Shown here one piece after another: positions 1 through 9,425 of a stretch of DNA of 64,000 bases. Source of the stretch: Sulfurimonas sp. C5 (GTDB lineage: Bacteria > Campylobacterota > Campylobacteria > Campylobacterales > Sulfurimonadaceae); contig NZ_JARXNQ010000001.1 in assembly GCF_029872055.1 (NCBI RefSeq), forward strand, positions 558,001 through 622,000, given 5' to 3'. The first letter of the stretch is position 1. Every line of letters begins with the position of its first letter. The notes under the pieces were generated by a model, which saw nothing but the letters and a program-made list of their open reading frames with translations, searched no databases and was not told where the DNA came from. Both the position numbers and the translations under genes were made by a program.

Positions 1-81
1 GAGAAAAAACTCACTATAGACGAGCTTAGAGATGTAATCCATGCCCACCCAAGTGTATCGGAGATAATCAGTTATCTTTAA
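1..81 (+). CDS. lpdA: Dihydrolipoamide dehydrogenase (E3), C-terminal end only
   Basis: Frame 1 from the first base encodes 26 residues and a TAA stop. It contains DELRDVIHAHPSVSE, the hallmark C-terminal interface segment of dihydrolipoamide dehydrogenase, in which the His of HAHP acts as catalytic base on the partner subunit. The rest of the gene lies upstream of the window. E3 is the FAD enzyme that reoxidises lipoamide for 2-oxoacid dehydrogenase complexes. The gene points toward the E1/E2 operon and its stop is 9 bases from the end of the ACP gene, so a complete E1-E2-E3 set is encoded here on facing strands. The family call rests on this short tail only, but the motif is very characteristic. 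Confidence 0.85.
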   Translation, partial: EKKLTIDELRDVIHAHPSVSEIISYL

Positions 82-90
82 GAGCTAACA

Positions 91-336
91 TTATGCTCCG
101 TGATCTAAAAAGTAAGCAGCCATTTCATTAACTGAGCCCACTTTTGCATAATCTGCTTCAGGCACTTCTACGCCAGTATTTTTATTCATAGCAGTTAAAA
201 TTTTTAAAAAATCGAATGAATCTATCTCTAATGAGCGTTGTATGTTTGCACTAAACTCTATTTCATCCTCTTCAACATCAGGTGCAATCTCTAGTATCGC
301 TTTTACGATCATCTTTTGTAATTCATCTTTTGTCAT
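91..336 (-). CDS. Stand-alone acyl carrier protein in the 2-oxoacid dehydrogenase operon
   Basis: An 81-residue acidic, helical protein with the acyl-carrier signature EIDSFDFLKI. Ser40 in the DSF motif is the expected 4'-phosphopantetheine attachment site. It is normal in length for a type II ACP but diverges from the fatty-acid-synthesis AcpP motif (DSLD). Its ATG overlaps the last bases of the E2 gene, so it is the distal, translationally coupled member of the ACS-E1alpha-E1beta-E2 operon. A dedicated ACP beside lipoylated E2 could carry the octanoyl group used for lipoylation, or accept an acyl group from the complex. Both roles are inference; only the fold and the Ser are visible. Confidence 0.85.
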   Translation of the reverse strand: MTKDELQKMIVKAILEIAPDVEEDEIEFSANIQRSLEIDSFDFLKILTAMNKNTGVEVPEADYAKVGSVNEMAAYFLDHGA

Positions 337-1562
337 AACATCTCCTTTGGATTTTGTAATATAGTATTGAATGTATCTAAAAATTTTGCACCGATTCTAC
401 CGTCAGTTGCACGGTGATCGCCGGCCAGTGTAGCCTGCATCACTTTTCTAACACTCAGTGTATCACCTTCAGCCCAAGGAGCATCTTTTATAATTCCAAA
501 TCCTATTACTGCAACCTGTGGTGGATAGATGACGCCAAAAACGCTGTCAACTCCTAAGTCACCGAGATTTGTAATAGTAATTGTTTGCGCCATCAGTTCA
601 CTTGAACGAAGTTTGCTCGCACGAGTCCTTGTGATCAGATCACCTAAAGATTCCATAGTATCGTTTAAATTTTTAATATCTGCATGTAAAAGTGCCGGTG
701 TTATCAAACCGCCTTTTCTCAAAGCTATCGCAATTCCCGGATGTATCGCTTCACTAACCTGCAGCTCATCATCTTGCCAAAAACCATTCAATTCAGGTAC
801 TTTTTGTAAAGCTACTACAGCTGCACGTATCAACATTGCAGCAGGCAAAATCCTATCTTGTATATCTCTTTGTTTATTGAGCTCTTCGAGGTACTCTAAA
901 GCAGGTGTCATATTTATAGCCGTTGAGAGATAATAGTGTGGTATCTCGGCATTAGATTTACTCATGGCAGCAGCAATTGCCTGACGCATACCATCCTTTG
1001 CTTTTGTAGATTCTATTTTTTTCTCTTGAGGTTTTTCATCTTTAACGGCTACTTTTATCTCCTGTGGATTTAAAGCTTCTAATTGAGCAAGTTGTATGAC
1101 ACCGTTTCTCGGCGTTATGCTAGAGAGATCTATACCTAATTCCTCAGCTTTTTTTCTAGCTGCAGGAGATACTTTGACATCTCTGCTTTGTATCTTAACC
1201 GATTGTTCTTCTATCTTCGGTTTTTGCTCCGCTTGAGGCTCTATCTCTTTTTGCTCTATCACCTCTTCTTTTTGTTCAGATTTAGGTTCTGATTTTTCTT
1301 CTACTCTTACCTCGATACTTTCATTGGCATCTGAGTTTATTATCGCTAAAGGGGTACCGACTTTACATTCAGTTTCTTCTTCAACCAAAAGCTTCTCAAC
1401 AATACCGTCTTCAAAAACCTCGATCTCTATGACACCTTTAGAAGTTTCAACTTCAGCAATTACATCCCCTTTACTGACTTTGTCACCCTCTTTTACGTGC
1501 CACTCCATTAAAACAGCCGATTCCATATCGGCACCGAGACTCGGCATTAGAAATTCACTCAT
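333..1562 (-). CDS. pdhC: Dihydrolipoamide acyltransferase (E2) of a pyruvate dehydrogenase-type complex
   Basis: 409 residues with classic E2 order. Residues 1-77 are one lipoyl domain with the lipoylated Lys42 in ETSKG. A Glu/Lys/Gln-rich flexible linker covers about 80-125. A peripheral subunit-binding domain lies at about 127-163 ([16 protein letters not shown]). The catalytic CoA-acyltransferase domain runs to the end, with the active-site HRATDG (His383, Asp387). It transfers the acyl group from E1 to CoA in the cytoplasm. The ATG overlaps the E1beta stop and the stop overlaps the ACP start. A single lipoyl domain is usual for Gram-positive-type and acetoin-type complexes, so the true substrate (pyruvate, acetoin or branched 2-oxoacid) is not settled by sequence. 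Confidence 0.9.
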   Translation of the reverse strand: MSEFLMPSLGADMESAVLMEWHVKEGDKVSKGDVIAEVETSKGVIEIEVFEDGIVEKLLVEEETECKVGTPLAIINSDANESIEVRVEEKSEPKSEQKEEVIEQKEIEPQAEQKPKIEEQSVKIQSRDVKVSPAARKKAEELGIDLSSITPRNGVIQLAQLEALNPQEIKVAVKDEKPQEKKIESTKAKDGMRQAIAAAMSKSNAEIPHYYLSTAINMTPALEYLEELNKQRDIQDRILPAAMLIRAAVVALQKVPELNGFWQDDELQVSEAIHPGIAIALRKGGLITPALLHADIKNLNDTMESLGDLITRTRASKLRSSELMAQTITITNLGDLGVDSVFGVIYPPQVAVIGFGIIKDAPWAEGDTLSVRKVMQATLAGDHRATDGRIGAKFLDTFNTILQNPKEML

Positions 1563-2539
1563 GATACACCTACTGTTTTTATAGCAGCTTCAACTATCTT
1601 GTCAGCCTGCGGTAATGCTGCATCTTCAAGATGCTTAGCGTAAGGTAACGGTACCTCTGCCGTACATACTCTGGCCATAGGAGCATCAAGCTCATAAAAA
1701 GCCTGTTCGTTAATACGAGCCATTATCTCGGCAGATAAACTGCCGCTTTTCCACCCCTCATCAACTATAACAACTCTGTGCGTCTTCGCAACCGAAGCCA
1801 TAATGGTTTCATCATCTAAAGGGCGGAGAGAACGCAAGTCTATCACTTCGGCATTGATCCCCTCTTTTGCCAAAGATTCGGCCGCTTCAAGTGCTTTAAA
1901 AACACTTATTCCATATGTGAGGATCGTTACATCTTTGCCCTCTTTTTCTATTTTCGCTTTACCGATAGGCAGAGGTATGGCATCTAGATCTAGTTCACCT
2001 TTTGCATTATATAACAGTGCATTTTCAAATATCAGTACAGGATCAGGGTCTTGTAATGCCAGTCCCACCATATCGTATGCGTCTTGCACGGTAGCGGGAG
2101 TTAAGATTTTTAAACCGGGAATATGTGCAAACCAGCCTTCAAGTGAGTGTGAATGTTGAGCGCCTAGCTGCTTACCTCCGCCTGTAGCCATACGTATCAC
2201 CAAAGGGACATTAAATTGTCCGCCTGACATATGCATAAGTGTTGCTGCATTGTTCATTATCTGATCGAGTGCCAAAAGGCTGAAGTTTACAGTCATAATC
2301 TCTACGATCGGGCGCATACCGTTAAGTGCAGCACCAATGCCCGCACCGGTAAATGTTGATTCGCTTAGTGGAGTATCTATGATCCTTTGCTCGCCAAACT
2401 TCTCTAAAAGTCCCATACTTACAGCATAACATCCGCCGTAATGACCGACATCTTCACCCATTAAAAATACGCGCTCATCACTGCTCATAGCATCATCTAT
2501 GGCCGCTCTTACAGCTTCACGGTATGTTGTCTCAGCCAT
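1559..2539 (-). CDS. pdhB: 2-oxoacid dehydrogenase E1 component, beta subunit
   Basis: 326 residues, full length for the family. The N-terminal GEDVGHYGG motif contributes to thiamine diphosphate binding, and a transketolase C-terminal domain begins near residue 200 (KDVTILTYG). With E1alpha it forms the alpha2beta2 thiamine enzyme that decarboxylates the 2-oxoacid and reductively acylates E2. It overlaps E1alpha upstream by 8 bases and E2 downstream by 4, indicating translational coupling and stoichiometric expression. Autotrophic Campylobacterota usually rely on pyruvate:ferredoxin oxidoreductase, so a complete E1-E2-E3 set would add an NAD-linked route. That last point is family knowledge, not visible here. 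Confidence 0.9.
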   Translation of the reverse strand: MAETTYREAVRAAIDDAMSSDERVFLMGEDVGHYGGCYAVSMGLLEKFGEQRIIDTPLSESTFTGAGIGAALNGMRPIVEIMTVNFSLLALDQIMNNAATLMHMSGGQFNVPLVIRMATGGGKQLGAQHSHSLEGWFAHIPGLKILTPATVQDAYDMVGLALQDPDPVLIFENALLYNAKGELDLDAIPLPIGKAKIEKEGKDVTILTYGISVFKALEAAESLAKEGINAEVIDLRSLRPLDDETIMASVAKTHRVVIVDEGWKSGSLSAEIMARINEQAFYELDAPMARVCTAEVPLPYAKHLEDAALPQADKIVEAAIKTVGVS

Positions 2540-3506
2540 TACTCACCTCCGAGTATACGAATTTTTCTAAATCTTCTAAAGGTTCTAATTCAGAGTTTTC
2601 TGCGAACTCGACAGCTTCATCTATAGTATCTTTTATATCTGCTTCTATCGCTTCTACAGGAATTTCTGACCACAGACCAAGCTCTTTTAGTTTTTTCTCA
2701 AAAACAACTAAGGGACCTTTCTCTTTCCAAACTTTTACTTCCGTTTTTTCACGGTAAAGTTCCGCATCAAACATAGAGTGAGCACGGAAACGATAAGTCA
2801 GACACTCTAAAAAAACAGGCTTTGAAGTATCTTTTATATCTTCTACTGCACGCGCAGCAGCTTTAGCAACCTCTACAACATCCATCCCGTCAATCTGTTT
2901 TGAATGGATATTGTAAGACTCGGCTTTTTTATATATATCTGTCTGGGATTCCGTATATTTTAAAGCCGTACCCATAGCATATTGGTTATTTTCACATACA
3001 AAAAGTATAGGTAATTCCCATAAAGCGGCAAGATTAAGTGATTCATGAAATTCACCCTCTGCAACTGCACCATCACCAAAAATAGCTACAGTTACCCTAT
3101 TACGATTTTGCATCTTGTCAGCCAATGCCATCCCCACAGCTAAAGGAAGACCACCACCTACTATGGCACTCCCTCCATAAAATCTGCTTTTTGCATCGAA
3201 CAGGTGCATAGAACCGCCACGTCCTCTGGAACATCCATCTATTTTTCCATAGAGTTCAGCCATCACACTTTTTGCACTTATCCCCCGAATAAGCGCATGA
3301 CCATGTTCTCTGTATGTTGCAAGGACTGCATCATCTTCACTCAGGGCATCACAAAGCCCTACTGCTACAGCTTCTTCACCGATATACAGATGTAAAAAAC
3401 CACGTATTTTCTGTGATGAATAAAGCTCTATACACTTCTCTTCAAAACGACGAATCAAAAGCATTTTTGAGTAAAATTCTTTTGCTTTTTCAATAGTTAA
3501 ATTCAT
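2532..3506 (-). CDS. pdhA: 2-oxoacid (pyruvate) dehydrogenase E1 component, alpha subunit
   Basis: 324 residues from the chosen ATG. Thiamine diphosphate binding is shown by [10 protein letters not shown] followed about 27 residues later by NNQYAMGT. The phosphorylation-loop region is [10 protein letters not shown] and the N-terminal signature is [11 protein letters not shown]. The [12 protein letters not shown] stretch resembles PdhA more than acetoin dehydrogenase AcoA, which favours pyruvate as substrate. The open frame extends nine codons further up, but the internal ATG at 3504-3506 has a well-placed GGAG (3514-3517) and begins 1 base after the synthetase stop, so the shorter form is preferred. 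It is the second gene of the operon. Confidence 0.88.
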   Translation of the reverse strand: MNLTIEKAKEFYSKMLLIRRFEEKCIELYSSQKIRGFLHLYIGEEAVAVGLCDALSEDDAVLATYREHGHALIRGISAKSVMAELYGKIDGCSRGRGGSMHLFDAKSRFYGGSAIVGGGLPLAVGMALADKMQNRNRVTVAIFGDGAVAEGEFHESLNLAALWELPILFVCENNQYAMGTALKYTESQTDIYKKAESYNIHSKQIDGMDVVEVAKAAARAVEDIKDTSKPVFLECLTYRFRAHSMFDAELYREKTEVKVWKEKGPLVVFEKKLKELGLWSEIPVEAIEADIKDTIDEAVEFAENSELEPLEDLEKFVYSEVSNG

Positions 3507-3507
3507 A

Positions 3508-5259
3508 TTATGACTCCAACGTAGAGATGTCACCCTCAGGTAATCCCATCTCTCTGGCTTTTAACAAGCGTCTCATAATTTTACCACTTCTGGTTTTTGG
3601 CAGATTCTCTTGGAACTCTATCTCTTTTGGAGCGACTGCAGCTCCCAATTTTTTACGCCCAAAACCTATAAGTTCGCGTTGTAAATCCTCACTCGGCTCG
3701 AAACCTGGTTTGAGAGATACAAATGCTTTTACAAGCTGCCCTATCATCTCATCGGGCTTACCTATAACTCCGGCTTCTGCCACAGCTTCATGTTCCATCA
3801 ATGCACTCTCAACTTCAAAAGGTCCTACCATATGTCCAGATGTTTTTATAATATCATCGGCACGCCCGACAAACCAAAAATATCCATCTTCATCTTTGTA
3901 CGCCAAATCCCCGGAGATATACCAACCTTCTTTAAAACATTTATCGTACTTTTCTTGATTATGTAGATACATTCTAAACATTGAAGGCCATCCTGCTTTT
4001 AAAGCTAAGTCCCCTTCAACATTAGGCTCCGTAACCTCTGTAACACTCCCGTCATCATTTTGACGTAAAATCGTTGCAGTTATCCCAGGCAGCGGTCTTC
4101 CCATAGAACCGGGACGGATAGTCTGAGATGCATAGTTAGAAATCATAATGCCGCCGGTTTCACTCTGCCACCAGTTATCGTGTATAGGTAGATTTAGTTT
4201 CTCATTTCCCCATACAACCGCCTCAGGATTTAAAGGCTCACCGACACTTAAAATCAAACGCAGCTGAGATAAGTCATATTCTTTTAAAGGCTCGTTATCT
4301 ATCCGCATCAATCTTCTAATTGCCGTAGGTGCCGTATACCAGATACTTACCTTTTCATCTTGAAGTATTTTATACCATCTTGAAGCATCAAATTCCGCTT
4401 CATCCACTATATTTGTGATCCCGTGTACCCAAGGAGTGATAATTCCGTAAGAGGTTCCTGTAACCCAGCCAGGGTCTGCCGTACACCAGTAGATGTCGTC
4501 TTCATGCATATCAAGTGCATATTTACCGCTTAAATAGTGGGTATATACTGCTTTATGGACATGAACTACACCCTTTGGCATTCCTGTAGTACCGCTTGTA
4601 AAGTGCAGTACAGACATATCTTCTTCATCTGTATCGGCAATTACAAATTTCTCAGGTGCGCTCTCCATCAGTTTGCGATAAGACAATACACTCTCATTCT
4701 CATGCTCGTCACTGTCAAAAAGGATTATATATTTCAGGTCTGGAAGTTTGTCTATAATTGGGGTGAGTTTCTTTTTGTAGAGTTTTTGTGTCGTTAAAAT
4801 TACTTTTGCATCTCCGCTGCTTAAACGCTGCAATATCGGTTCTGGACCAAACTGGGAAAAGAGCGGGCACATAACGTTTTGATTTTTCAGTATCCCCATG
4901 GCGGATATATAGAGCTCGCTTTTACGTGTTGAGAGTGTAAATACCCTCTCCCCTTTTACAATGCCTAAATCTTTTAAAACATTTGCAAACTTTGCACTAG
5001 ACTTTTTTATATCTAAAAAGGAAAAAGTTTTACGTTCACCCTCTTCAGATAGCCATATAAGTGCCGTTTTATCTCTGTTTTTCCCTTGGGCATGCCTGTC
5101 TATAGCTTCATGAGCTATATTCAAACCGCCACCGGGTAAATGTTCAAATTCTTTTGAGACACTGTCCCAATCAAATTGTTCATACTCTTTATCATAATCA
5201 AGAAGATTAGGCTTGACCGACAAGGAACTCAGCTTTTTTTCAATCCATGTACTATCCAT
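3508..5259 (-). CDS. acsA: AMP-forming acetyl-CoA synthetase (acyl-CoA synthetase)
   Basis: 583 residues from the preferred ATG at 5257-5259, which has AAGGA six bases upstream; the frame is open 12 codons further. ANL-superfamily motifs are complete: P-loop [13 protein letters not shown], the ATP-binding [20 protein letters not shown] hinge region, and C-terminal [10 protein letters not shown], whose Lys is the acetylation-controlled catalytic lysine. The length and the [10 protein letters not shown] motif match AcsA-type acetate or short-acyl activators. It is first in the operon with E1alpha, E1beta, E2 and ACP, so acetate activation and oxidative decarboxylation to acetyl-CoA would be co-expressed. 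The exact acyl substrate is not determinable by eye. Confidence 0.85.
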   Translation of the reverse strand: MDSTWIEKKLSSLSVKPNLLDYDKEYEQFDWDSVSKEFEHLPGGGLNIAHEAIDRHAQGKNRDKTALIWLSEEGERKTFSFLDIKKSSAKFANVLKDLGIVKGERVFTLSTRKSELYISAMGILKNQNVMCPLFSQFGPEPILQRLSSGDAKVILTTQKLYKKKLTPIIDKLPDLKYIILFDSDEHENESVLSYRKLMESAPEKFVIADTDEEDMSVLHFTSGTTGMPKGVVHVHKAVYTHYLSGKYALDMHEDDIYWCTADPGWVTGTSYGIITPWVHGITNIVDEAEFDASRWYKILQDEKVSIWYTAPTAIRRLMRIDNEPLKEYDLSQLRLILSVGEPLNPEAVVWGNEKLNLPIHDNWWQSETGGIMISNYASQTIRPGSMGRPLPGITATILRQNDDGSVTEVTEPNVEGDLALKAGWPSMFRMYLHNQEKYDKCFKEGWYISGDLAYKDEDGYFWFVGRADDIIKTSGHMVGPFEVESALMEHEAVAEAGVIGKPDEMIGQLVKAFVSLKPGFEPSEDLQRELIGFGRKKLGAAVAPKEIEFQENLPKTRSGKIMRRLLKAREMGLPEGDISTLES

Positions 5260-5389
5260 CTCCGATCCTTTATGAAAAGTATCTCTAAATAACACTTTTA
5301 TGTATCATAGCACATAATAAAAAAAAATTGAAATTGTTTATTTTTAAGAATTGAGAGTAAAAATTATTGTGAATAGATTAATTATAAAA

Positions 5390-5415
5390 TGCGGGCTTTT
5401 TCTAAAATACCCGCA
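5390..5415 (-). terminator. Rho-independent terminator after the chemoreceptor gene
   Basis: On the minus strand a 6-bp GC-rich stem (TGCGGG / CCCGCA; arms 5410-5415 and 5390-5395) encloses an AT-rich loop that can extend the stem with T/A pairs. It is followed by TTTTATAAT. It starts 5 bases past the chemoreceptor stop codon. Confidence 0.8.
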
Positions 5416-5420
5416 ATCAT

Positions 5421-6506
5421 TTACTGATGTGTGCTTACGAATGTTTTATACAGTTCTTCAAATCCTGTTTCACTAGAATGTTCAACAGATTTCATTTTTT
5501 CTATAGCTTTATCAAACTCTTGTTCTTTCCATAAATCTATAGCTTCTTTAATAGACTTATGAACGTTTGCATGATGTGAAGCTACATTGTTAATCACGTT
5601 CTGAGAATTTTTAATTTGTTCTTTATTCTCGTCAAACCATTTACCAAAAACACAACTATGTTCATCACCGATTGTTGGATTGTCCCCATTGATAAATGCG
5701 TTATATCCTAAAAGTTTTAAAAGAATGTGGTCAAGTTTACCGTTTCCAATACCGATTTCATTTGTAATATTAGACGTAATTTGAGTAATTCTTTGAGAAT
5801 TGCTGATAACAAATTCCAATTCAGTAAAGAACTCTGTTAAAGTCTCCGTCATTTGATTTGTATTGTTTCTAAAAAGTTCTGAAATATCTTGAATATCTGA
5901 TGTGTTTTGCTTTAATTGACTAATGCTTATTTCTACTTCTTGTGTAGCTTTTTGTGTACGTTCGGCAAGTTTTCTTACTTCATCCGCAACAACGGCAAAA
6001 CCACGACCATGTTCACCTGCACGAGCAGCTTCAATGGCAGCATTAAGTGCCAGAAGATTAGTTTGATCTGAAATATCTTTAATAAGGTTAATTATTTCAC
6101 CGATTGAAGTTACGCTATTGTTAAGCGATATAGCACCGTTATCCAAATTAACTGCTTCTTGGGCAATTTGCTCAATCGATGAGTTAATCATAGTGCCTTC
6201 TTTTTGAACAGTCTCTATTCTATGGCTTGTCTTTCCGTTAAGATCTCCTGCAACATCAAGAGAATCTACAGTGGATTGTAAAATGTTTCTTACAAAACCA
6301 ACACCGCTTTTATATGATAATAAAAGCATTTGAATAATCTCGTCTCTAGAAGAAGCTTCTTTGGAAACAACCTGTGTTGTAATTTCTCCTTCTTTTTGTG
6401 CAATGATATTTTTTAACTCTTCAACTTCAGCTTGTAATCTTTTATTTTCGTTTGTTAATTGTTCGATTTTCTTCTTTTCAGTATCACATTTATTAAAAAG
6501 TCCCAC
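5421..6506 (-). CDS. Soluble methyl-accepting chemotaxis protein with C-terminal CZB zinc-binding domain
   Basis: 361 residues with no membrane segment. Residues 10-45 form a coiled coil. The signalling hairpin tip lies at about 142-180 ([24 protein letters not shown]). The C-terminal CZB domain has the expected zinc ligands His260, Cys285 in CVFGKW, His312 and His316. This is the TlpD/CZB class of cytoplasmic receptors, which sense oxidants such as HOCl, or zinc or energy state, and signal through CheW/CheA. The start is GTG with GGAG nine bases upstream (GGAGAATACAGAGTG). The gene is monocistronic with its own terminator. The ligand is inferred from the family only. Confidence 0.9.
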   Translation of the reverse strand: MGLFNKCDTEKKKIEQLTNENKRLQAEVEELKNIIAQKEGEITTQVVSKEASSRDEIIQMLLLSYKSGVGFVRNILQSTVDSLDVAGDLNGKTSHRIETVQKEGTMINSSIEQIAQEAVNLDNGAISLNNSVTSIGEIINLIKDISDQTNLLALNAAIEAARAGEHGRGFAVVADEVRKLAERTQKATQEVEISISQLKQNTSDIQDISELFRNNTNQMTETLTEFFTELEFVISNSQRITQITSNITNEIGIGNGKLDHILLKLLGYNAFINGDNPTIGDEHSCVFGKWFDENKEQIKNSQNVINNVASHHANVHKSIKEAIDLWKEQEFDKAIEKMKSVEHSSETGFEELYKTFVSTHQ

Positions 6507-6621
6507 TCTGTATTCTCCAGTATATTAGTTTATTTTTGTGTATCTTATATGAAGTAAGATTAATTTCATCTTTAGTATTAAAGAGTCTATAAACGGCTTC
6601 AGCTAGAAACTCTGTACTTTA

Positions 6622-6807
6622 TTATTCAGAAATTATATTGTCAAAATAAAACGCTATATCTATAAATATAGCAGCTAATACAGAGATTATAATAAACTCT
6701 TGCATATTCAGATCAATTAACGATAAATTTTGCAGTGCACCTAAAAATAGAAGCATCACAATAAAAAAAGCAAAAAACAGAGCAACTACACCAAAAAACT
6801 TTCTCAT
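6622..6807 (-). CDS. Small two-helix membrane protein of unknown function
   Basis: About 61 residues beginning MRKFFGVVALFF. Two hydrophobic segments (roughly residues 4-23 and 37-54) are separated by a short polar loop, and the protein ends in an acidic tail. The frame is open seven codons further to an ATG at 6826-6828, but AGGGGAA lies just before the ATG at 6805-6807 and favours the shorter form. It is separated by about 55 bases from the divergent flgA gene and about 115 bases from the chemoreceptor. I do not recognise a family. It could be an orphan small inner-membrane protein. Confidence 0.55.
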   Translation of the reverse strand: MRKFFGVVALFFAFFIVMLLFLGALQNLSLIDLNMQEFIIISVLAAIFIDIAFYFDNIISE

Positions 6808-6861
6808 AACTTCCCCTTTGTTTCCCATATATTATCACAATCATTTATAAAAAATGCTAGA

Positions 6862-7779
6862 ATGATAAAAAACTTTACTAGGATTATTTTACTTAAACTT
6901 ATTATGTACGTTAAAACTATTTTACTTTTACTATTATTTACCATTCAAGTGTGGGCAGTTGAACTGCAGAGAAACTATTTTGTGCATGGTGATACGATCA
7001 GACTTTCTACTGTCATTCCAAATATCCCTTCAAAAAAAGATATACTACTTTTTACCCTTTCGGAAAAAGAACATATTTTCAGAATTAAAGCATCAGACCT
7101 CATAAAAATATTACAGAACAATGGATTTAAAGAATATACTTCCCCTTATTCTTACATCCAGTTCAATAAAATCAGTCCTATCGACACCTCAAAAATAGAA
7201 AGTTTTATCAAAGATCATTACCGTTCAAAGTATCAAAACATAGAGATAAAAAAAATTACCGTTTTTCCCCGCTACTATATGGATGCAATGCCCAAGCACT
7301 ATACAATCAAGATCAGATCTCGTGAACATCTTTCCGACGAAGGTATCGTCAGCATAACAACGGATGAGAATAAAAAAATATTTTTTAATTATGAGATTAA
7401 AGCATCAATACAAGTTTATCTCCTCAAAAACTCTTTAGAGCGAAATGGGGAGCTGTCTGTAACAAATACTCTAAAACATAGTATAATTCTAGATAAATTC
7501 AGGGCTATGCCGGTTCAAACGATCGAAAACGGTACGTTAGAACTTAAACATACAATGAAAAAAGGGGAACTCCTAACTCTACGTGATGTTGAGTCCCTCG
7601 CTTTGATCAGACGAAATTCCTCTGTGAATGTCACCTTGCAAAATGATTCAATTGTGATCTCATTTAGTGCACGGGCGCTTCAAGACGGCAGGAAAGGTGA
7701 TATTATCTTTGTAGAAAACGAAAAAGGGAAAAAGATCAAAGTAGTAGTAGTAGGAAAAAATAAGGCAAAAGTGAAATGA
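6862..7779 (+). CDS. flgA: Flagellar basal body P-ring formation chaperone FlgA
   Basis: 305 residues. An N-terminal hydrophobic stretch ending in VWA looks like a signal peptide (most compact if translation began at the internal ATG at 6904). The middle region is poorly conserved, and the C-terminal SAF-type domain of FlgA spans about residues 200-305, with the typical stretch on double-duty repeats (ALQDGRKGDIIFVENEKGK). FlgA works in the periplasm to assemble the FlgI P-ring. Its stop overlaps the ubiX start by 4 bases (ATGA), heading a run through coaD, tmk and possibly hisS. No convincing ribosome site is seen for either possible start. Confidence 0.85.
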   Translation: MIKNFTRIILLKLIMYVKTILLLLLFTIQVWAVELQRNYFVHGDTIRLSTVIPNIPSKKDILLFTLSEKEHIFRIKASDLIKILQNNGFKEYTSPYSYIQFNKISPIDTSKIESFIKDHYRSKYQNIEIKKITVFPRYYMDAMPKHYTIKIRSREHLSDEGIVSITTDENKKIFFNYEIKASIQVYLLKNSLERNGELSVTNTLKHSIILDKFRAMPVQTIENGTLELKHTMKKGELLTLRDVESLALIRRNSSVNVTLQNDSIVISFSARALQDGRKGDIIFVENEKGKKIKVVVVGKNKAKVK

Positions 7780-8294
7780 AAATAGTAGTTGCTACAAGCG
7801 GGGCAAGCGGAGTAAATCTCGGATTAAAAACTCTGGAGTTACTACCCGATAATATTGAAAAACATTTTATTATGAGTGAAAACTCAAAAACCGTACTGCA
7901 AAAAGAACAAAACATCACTTACCACGACAATTCAGACATCTCTGCCAGTGTCGCTTCAGGCTCTTTTGGAGTTGATGCTATGATTATAGCACCCTGCAGT
8001 ATGAATACCTTAGCAAAAATAGCATGTGGCATCAGCGACAACCTCATTACAAGGTGTGCAGCAGTAATGATCAAGGAACAGAAAAAATTGATCTTAGCAC
8101 CTAGAGAGATCCCTTTTTCGGCTATCGCTTTAGAGAATATGCATAAACTTGCAAGCTTAGGGATCATAATTGCACCCCCTGTAATGGCTTATTACTCTGA
8201 ACAACAAACCTTAGAAGATATGGAAAACTTTGTGATCGGAAAATGGTTCGATCTGCTTGGTATTGAAAATAATTTATATAAAAGATGGGAATAA
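7776..8294 (+). CDS. ubiX: UbiX-type flavin prenyltransferase
   Basis: 172 residues, slightly short for the family. It opens with the flavin-binding VVATSGASGVNLG and contains the family core IIAPCSMNTLAKIACGISDNL and APREIPFSAIALENM. UbiX attaches dimethylallyl phosphate to FMN to make prenylated FMN, the cofactor of UbiD-type decarboxylases used in quinone synthesis or the futalosine menaquinone route of Campylobacterota. The start overlaps the flgA stop (ATGA). coaD begins 3 bases after its stop, so the genes are likely co-transcribed. Confidence 0.92.
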   Translation: MKIVVATSGASGVNLGLKTLELLPDNIEKHFIMSENSKTVLQKEQNITYHDNSDISASVASGSFGVDAMIIAPCSMNTLAKIACGISDNLITRCAAVMIKEQKKLILAPREIPFSAIALENMHKLASLGIIIAPPVMAYYSEQQTLEDMENFVIGKWFDLLGIENNLYKRWE

Positions 8295-8297
8295 TAT

Positions 8298-8789
8298 ATG
8301 AATACAATTGCACTCTATCCTGGAACATTTGATCCAATTACAAACGGACATTATGACATTATAGAACGGGCAAAAAAGATGTTTGATCAAGTTGTTGTTG
8401 CCGTTGCGGCCTCTGTCGATAAAAAGCCTATGTTTACTCTAGATGAAAGAATTGAGATGGCCAAAGTAGCAACTCAGCACTTAGACGGCGTACGTGTTGT
8501 CGGATTTGACAACTTGACAATTGAACTGGCAAAAGCACACAATGCCAAGGTACTTATTCGTGGTCTAAGAGCGGTAAGTGACTTCGAGTACGAACTGCAA
8601 TTAGGGTATTTAAACAACTCTCTTGATGATACGATTGAGACGGTTTATTTAATGCCAAAACTCAAACACGCTTTTGTGAGCTCTTCAATTGTACGAAACC
8701 TTTTAAAGTTTAACGGAAAGACAGATCACTTGCTGCCTCCCGAGGTACAAAAAATTATAGGGAGTATGAATTCATGTACATTGCAATAG
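8298..8789 (+). CDS. coaD: Phosphopantetheine adenylyltransferase
   Basis: 163 residues, the standard size. Nucleotidyltransferase motif YPGTFDPITNGHYDI is at the N terminus. The substrate-binding RGLRAVSDFEYELQ lies mid-protein, and the second signature AFVSSSIVRNL lies in the C-terminal half. It converts 4'-phosphopantetheine and ATP to dephospho-CoA, the penultimate step of CoA synthesis. It overlaps tmk by 16 bases, so the two are translationally linked. Confidence 0.96.
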   Translation: MNTIALYPGTFDPITNGHYDIIERAKKMFDQVVVAVAASVDKKPMFTLDERIEMAKVATQHLDGVRVVGFDNLTIELAKAHNAKVLIRGLRAVSDFEYELQLGYLNNSLDDTIETVYLMPKLKHAFVSSSIVRNLLKFNGKTDHLLPPEVQKIIGSMNSCTLQ

Positions 8790-9349
8790 AGGGGATCGAT
8801 ACTGCCGGGAAAAGTACACAGATCTCAGCGCTTTCAGCTGCATACCCAGATGCAATCATCACAAAAGAACCGGGTGCTACAGAACTCGGGTGTGAAATCA
8901 GAGAGCTTGTACTTTCAGCTCGTGCAAAGAGCAAAAAAGCAGAATTTCTACTCTTCTTAGCAGATCGCGCAGAGCATGTTAAAGAGGTAATTGAACCCAA
9001 TATTGCAACAAAAATGATTATTTCCGATCGCAGTGCCATCAGTGGTGTCGCATATGCACTTATCCATGGTGAAATAGCAGAAGAAGAACTTGTTCACCTT
9101 AATAATTTTGCAACTAATAATACTTATCCAAAAAAGGTTTTTCTACTGCAACTTACAAAAGAGGAACTAGAATTCAGACTTTCTCAAAAAGAACTAGACG
9201 GCATCGAACTGCGTGGAAGCGAGTACCTTTTAAACATACAAGATGCGATCATAAAAGCTGCAGAACTTTTACAAATAGAACTTATTATAATTGATGCCAC
9301 ACAGAGTATAGAGACTATAACAGCGCAAATACTAACTAATATCAAATAG
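8774..9349 (+). CDS. tmk: Thymidylate kinase
   Basis: 191 residues. The P-loop is EGIDTAGKSTQ, where most thymidylate kinases have EGxDGAGKST, so Thr replaces the usual Gly. The DRS motif is SDRSAISGVAY, and a lid region follows. It phosphorylates dTMP to dTDP. The start lies inside the end of coaD, with GGGAG about 9 bases upstream. The protein is a little shorter than typical (about 200-215) and its C terminus diverges, which is common in Campylobacterota. Confidence 0.92.
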   Translation: MYIAIEGIDTAGKSTQISALSAAYPDAIITKEPGATELGCEIRELVLSARAKSKKAEFLLFLADRAEHVKEVIEPNIATKMIISDRSAISGVAYALIHGEIAEEELVHLNNFATNNTYPKKVFLLQLTKEELEFRLSQKELDGIELRGSEYLLNIQDAIIKAAELLQIELIIIDATQSIETITAQILTNIK

Positions 9350-9425
9350 CTTAAAACATATTCTAAAGATAAAAATGGTATCCTTACATACTTTATTTTA
9401 TAACATATATTAAGCAAGGCAAAAA

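Noticed and set aside
62-77. AGATAA-TCAG-TTATCT as a terminator for lpdA
   Set aside because: Only six mostly A/T pairs and it lies before the stop codon without a T tract; too weak to list as a feature.
529-933. 134-codon forward frame inside the E2 gene
   Set aside because: Fully antisense to the conserved E2 catalytic domain; low-complexity Ser/Ile composition and no promoter or ribosome site.
1200-1330. Repetitive Glu/Lys/Gln-coding stretch as a DNA repeat
   Set aside because: It is the flexible linker of E2 between the lipoyl and binding domains; the repeats are at the amino-acid composition level only.
8774-8830. Thymidylate kinase P-loop variant (Thr in GIDTAGKST) as an inactivating change
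   Set aside because: The Gly-Lys-Ser/Thr core is intact and the substitution lies at a tolerant position; an active enzyme is expected.
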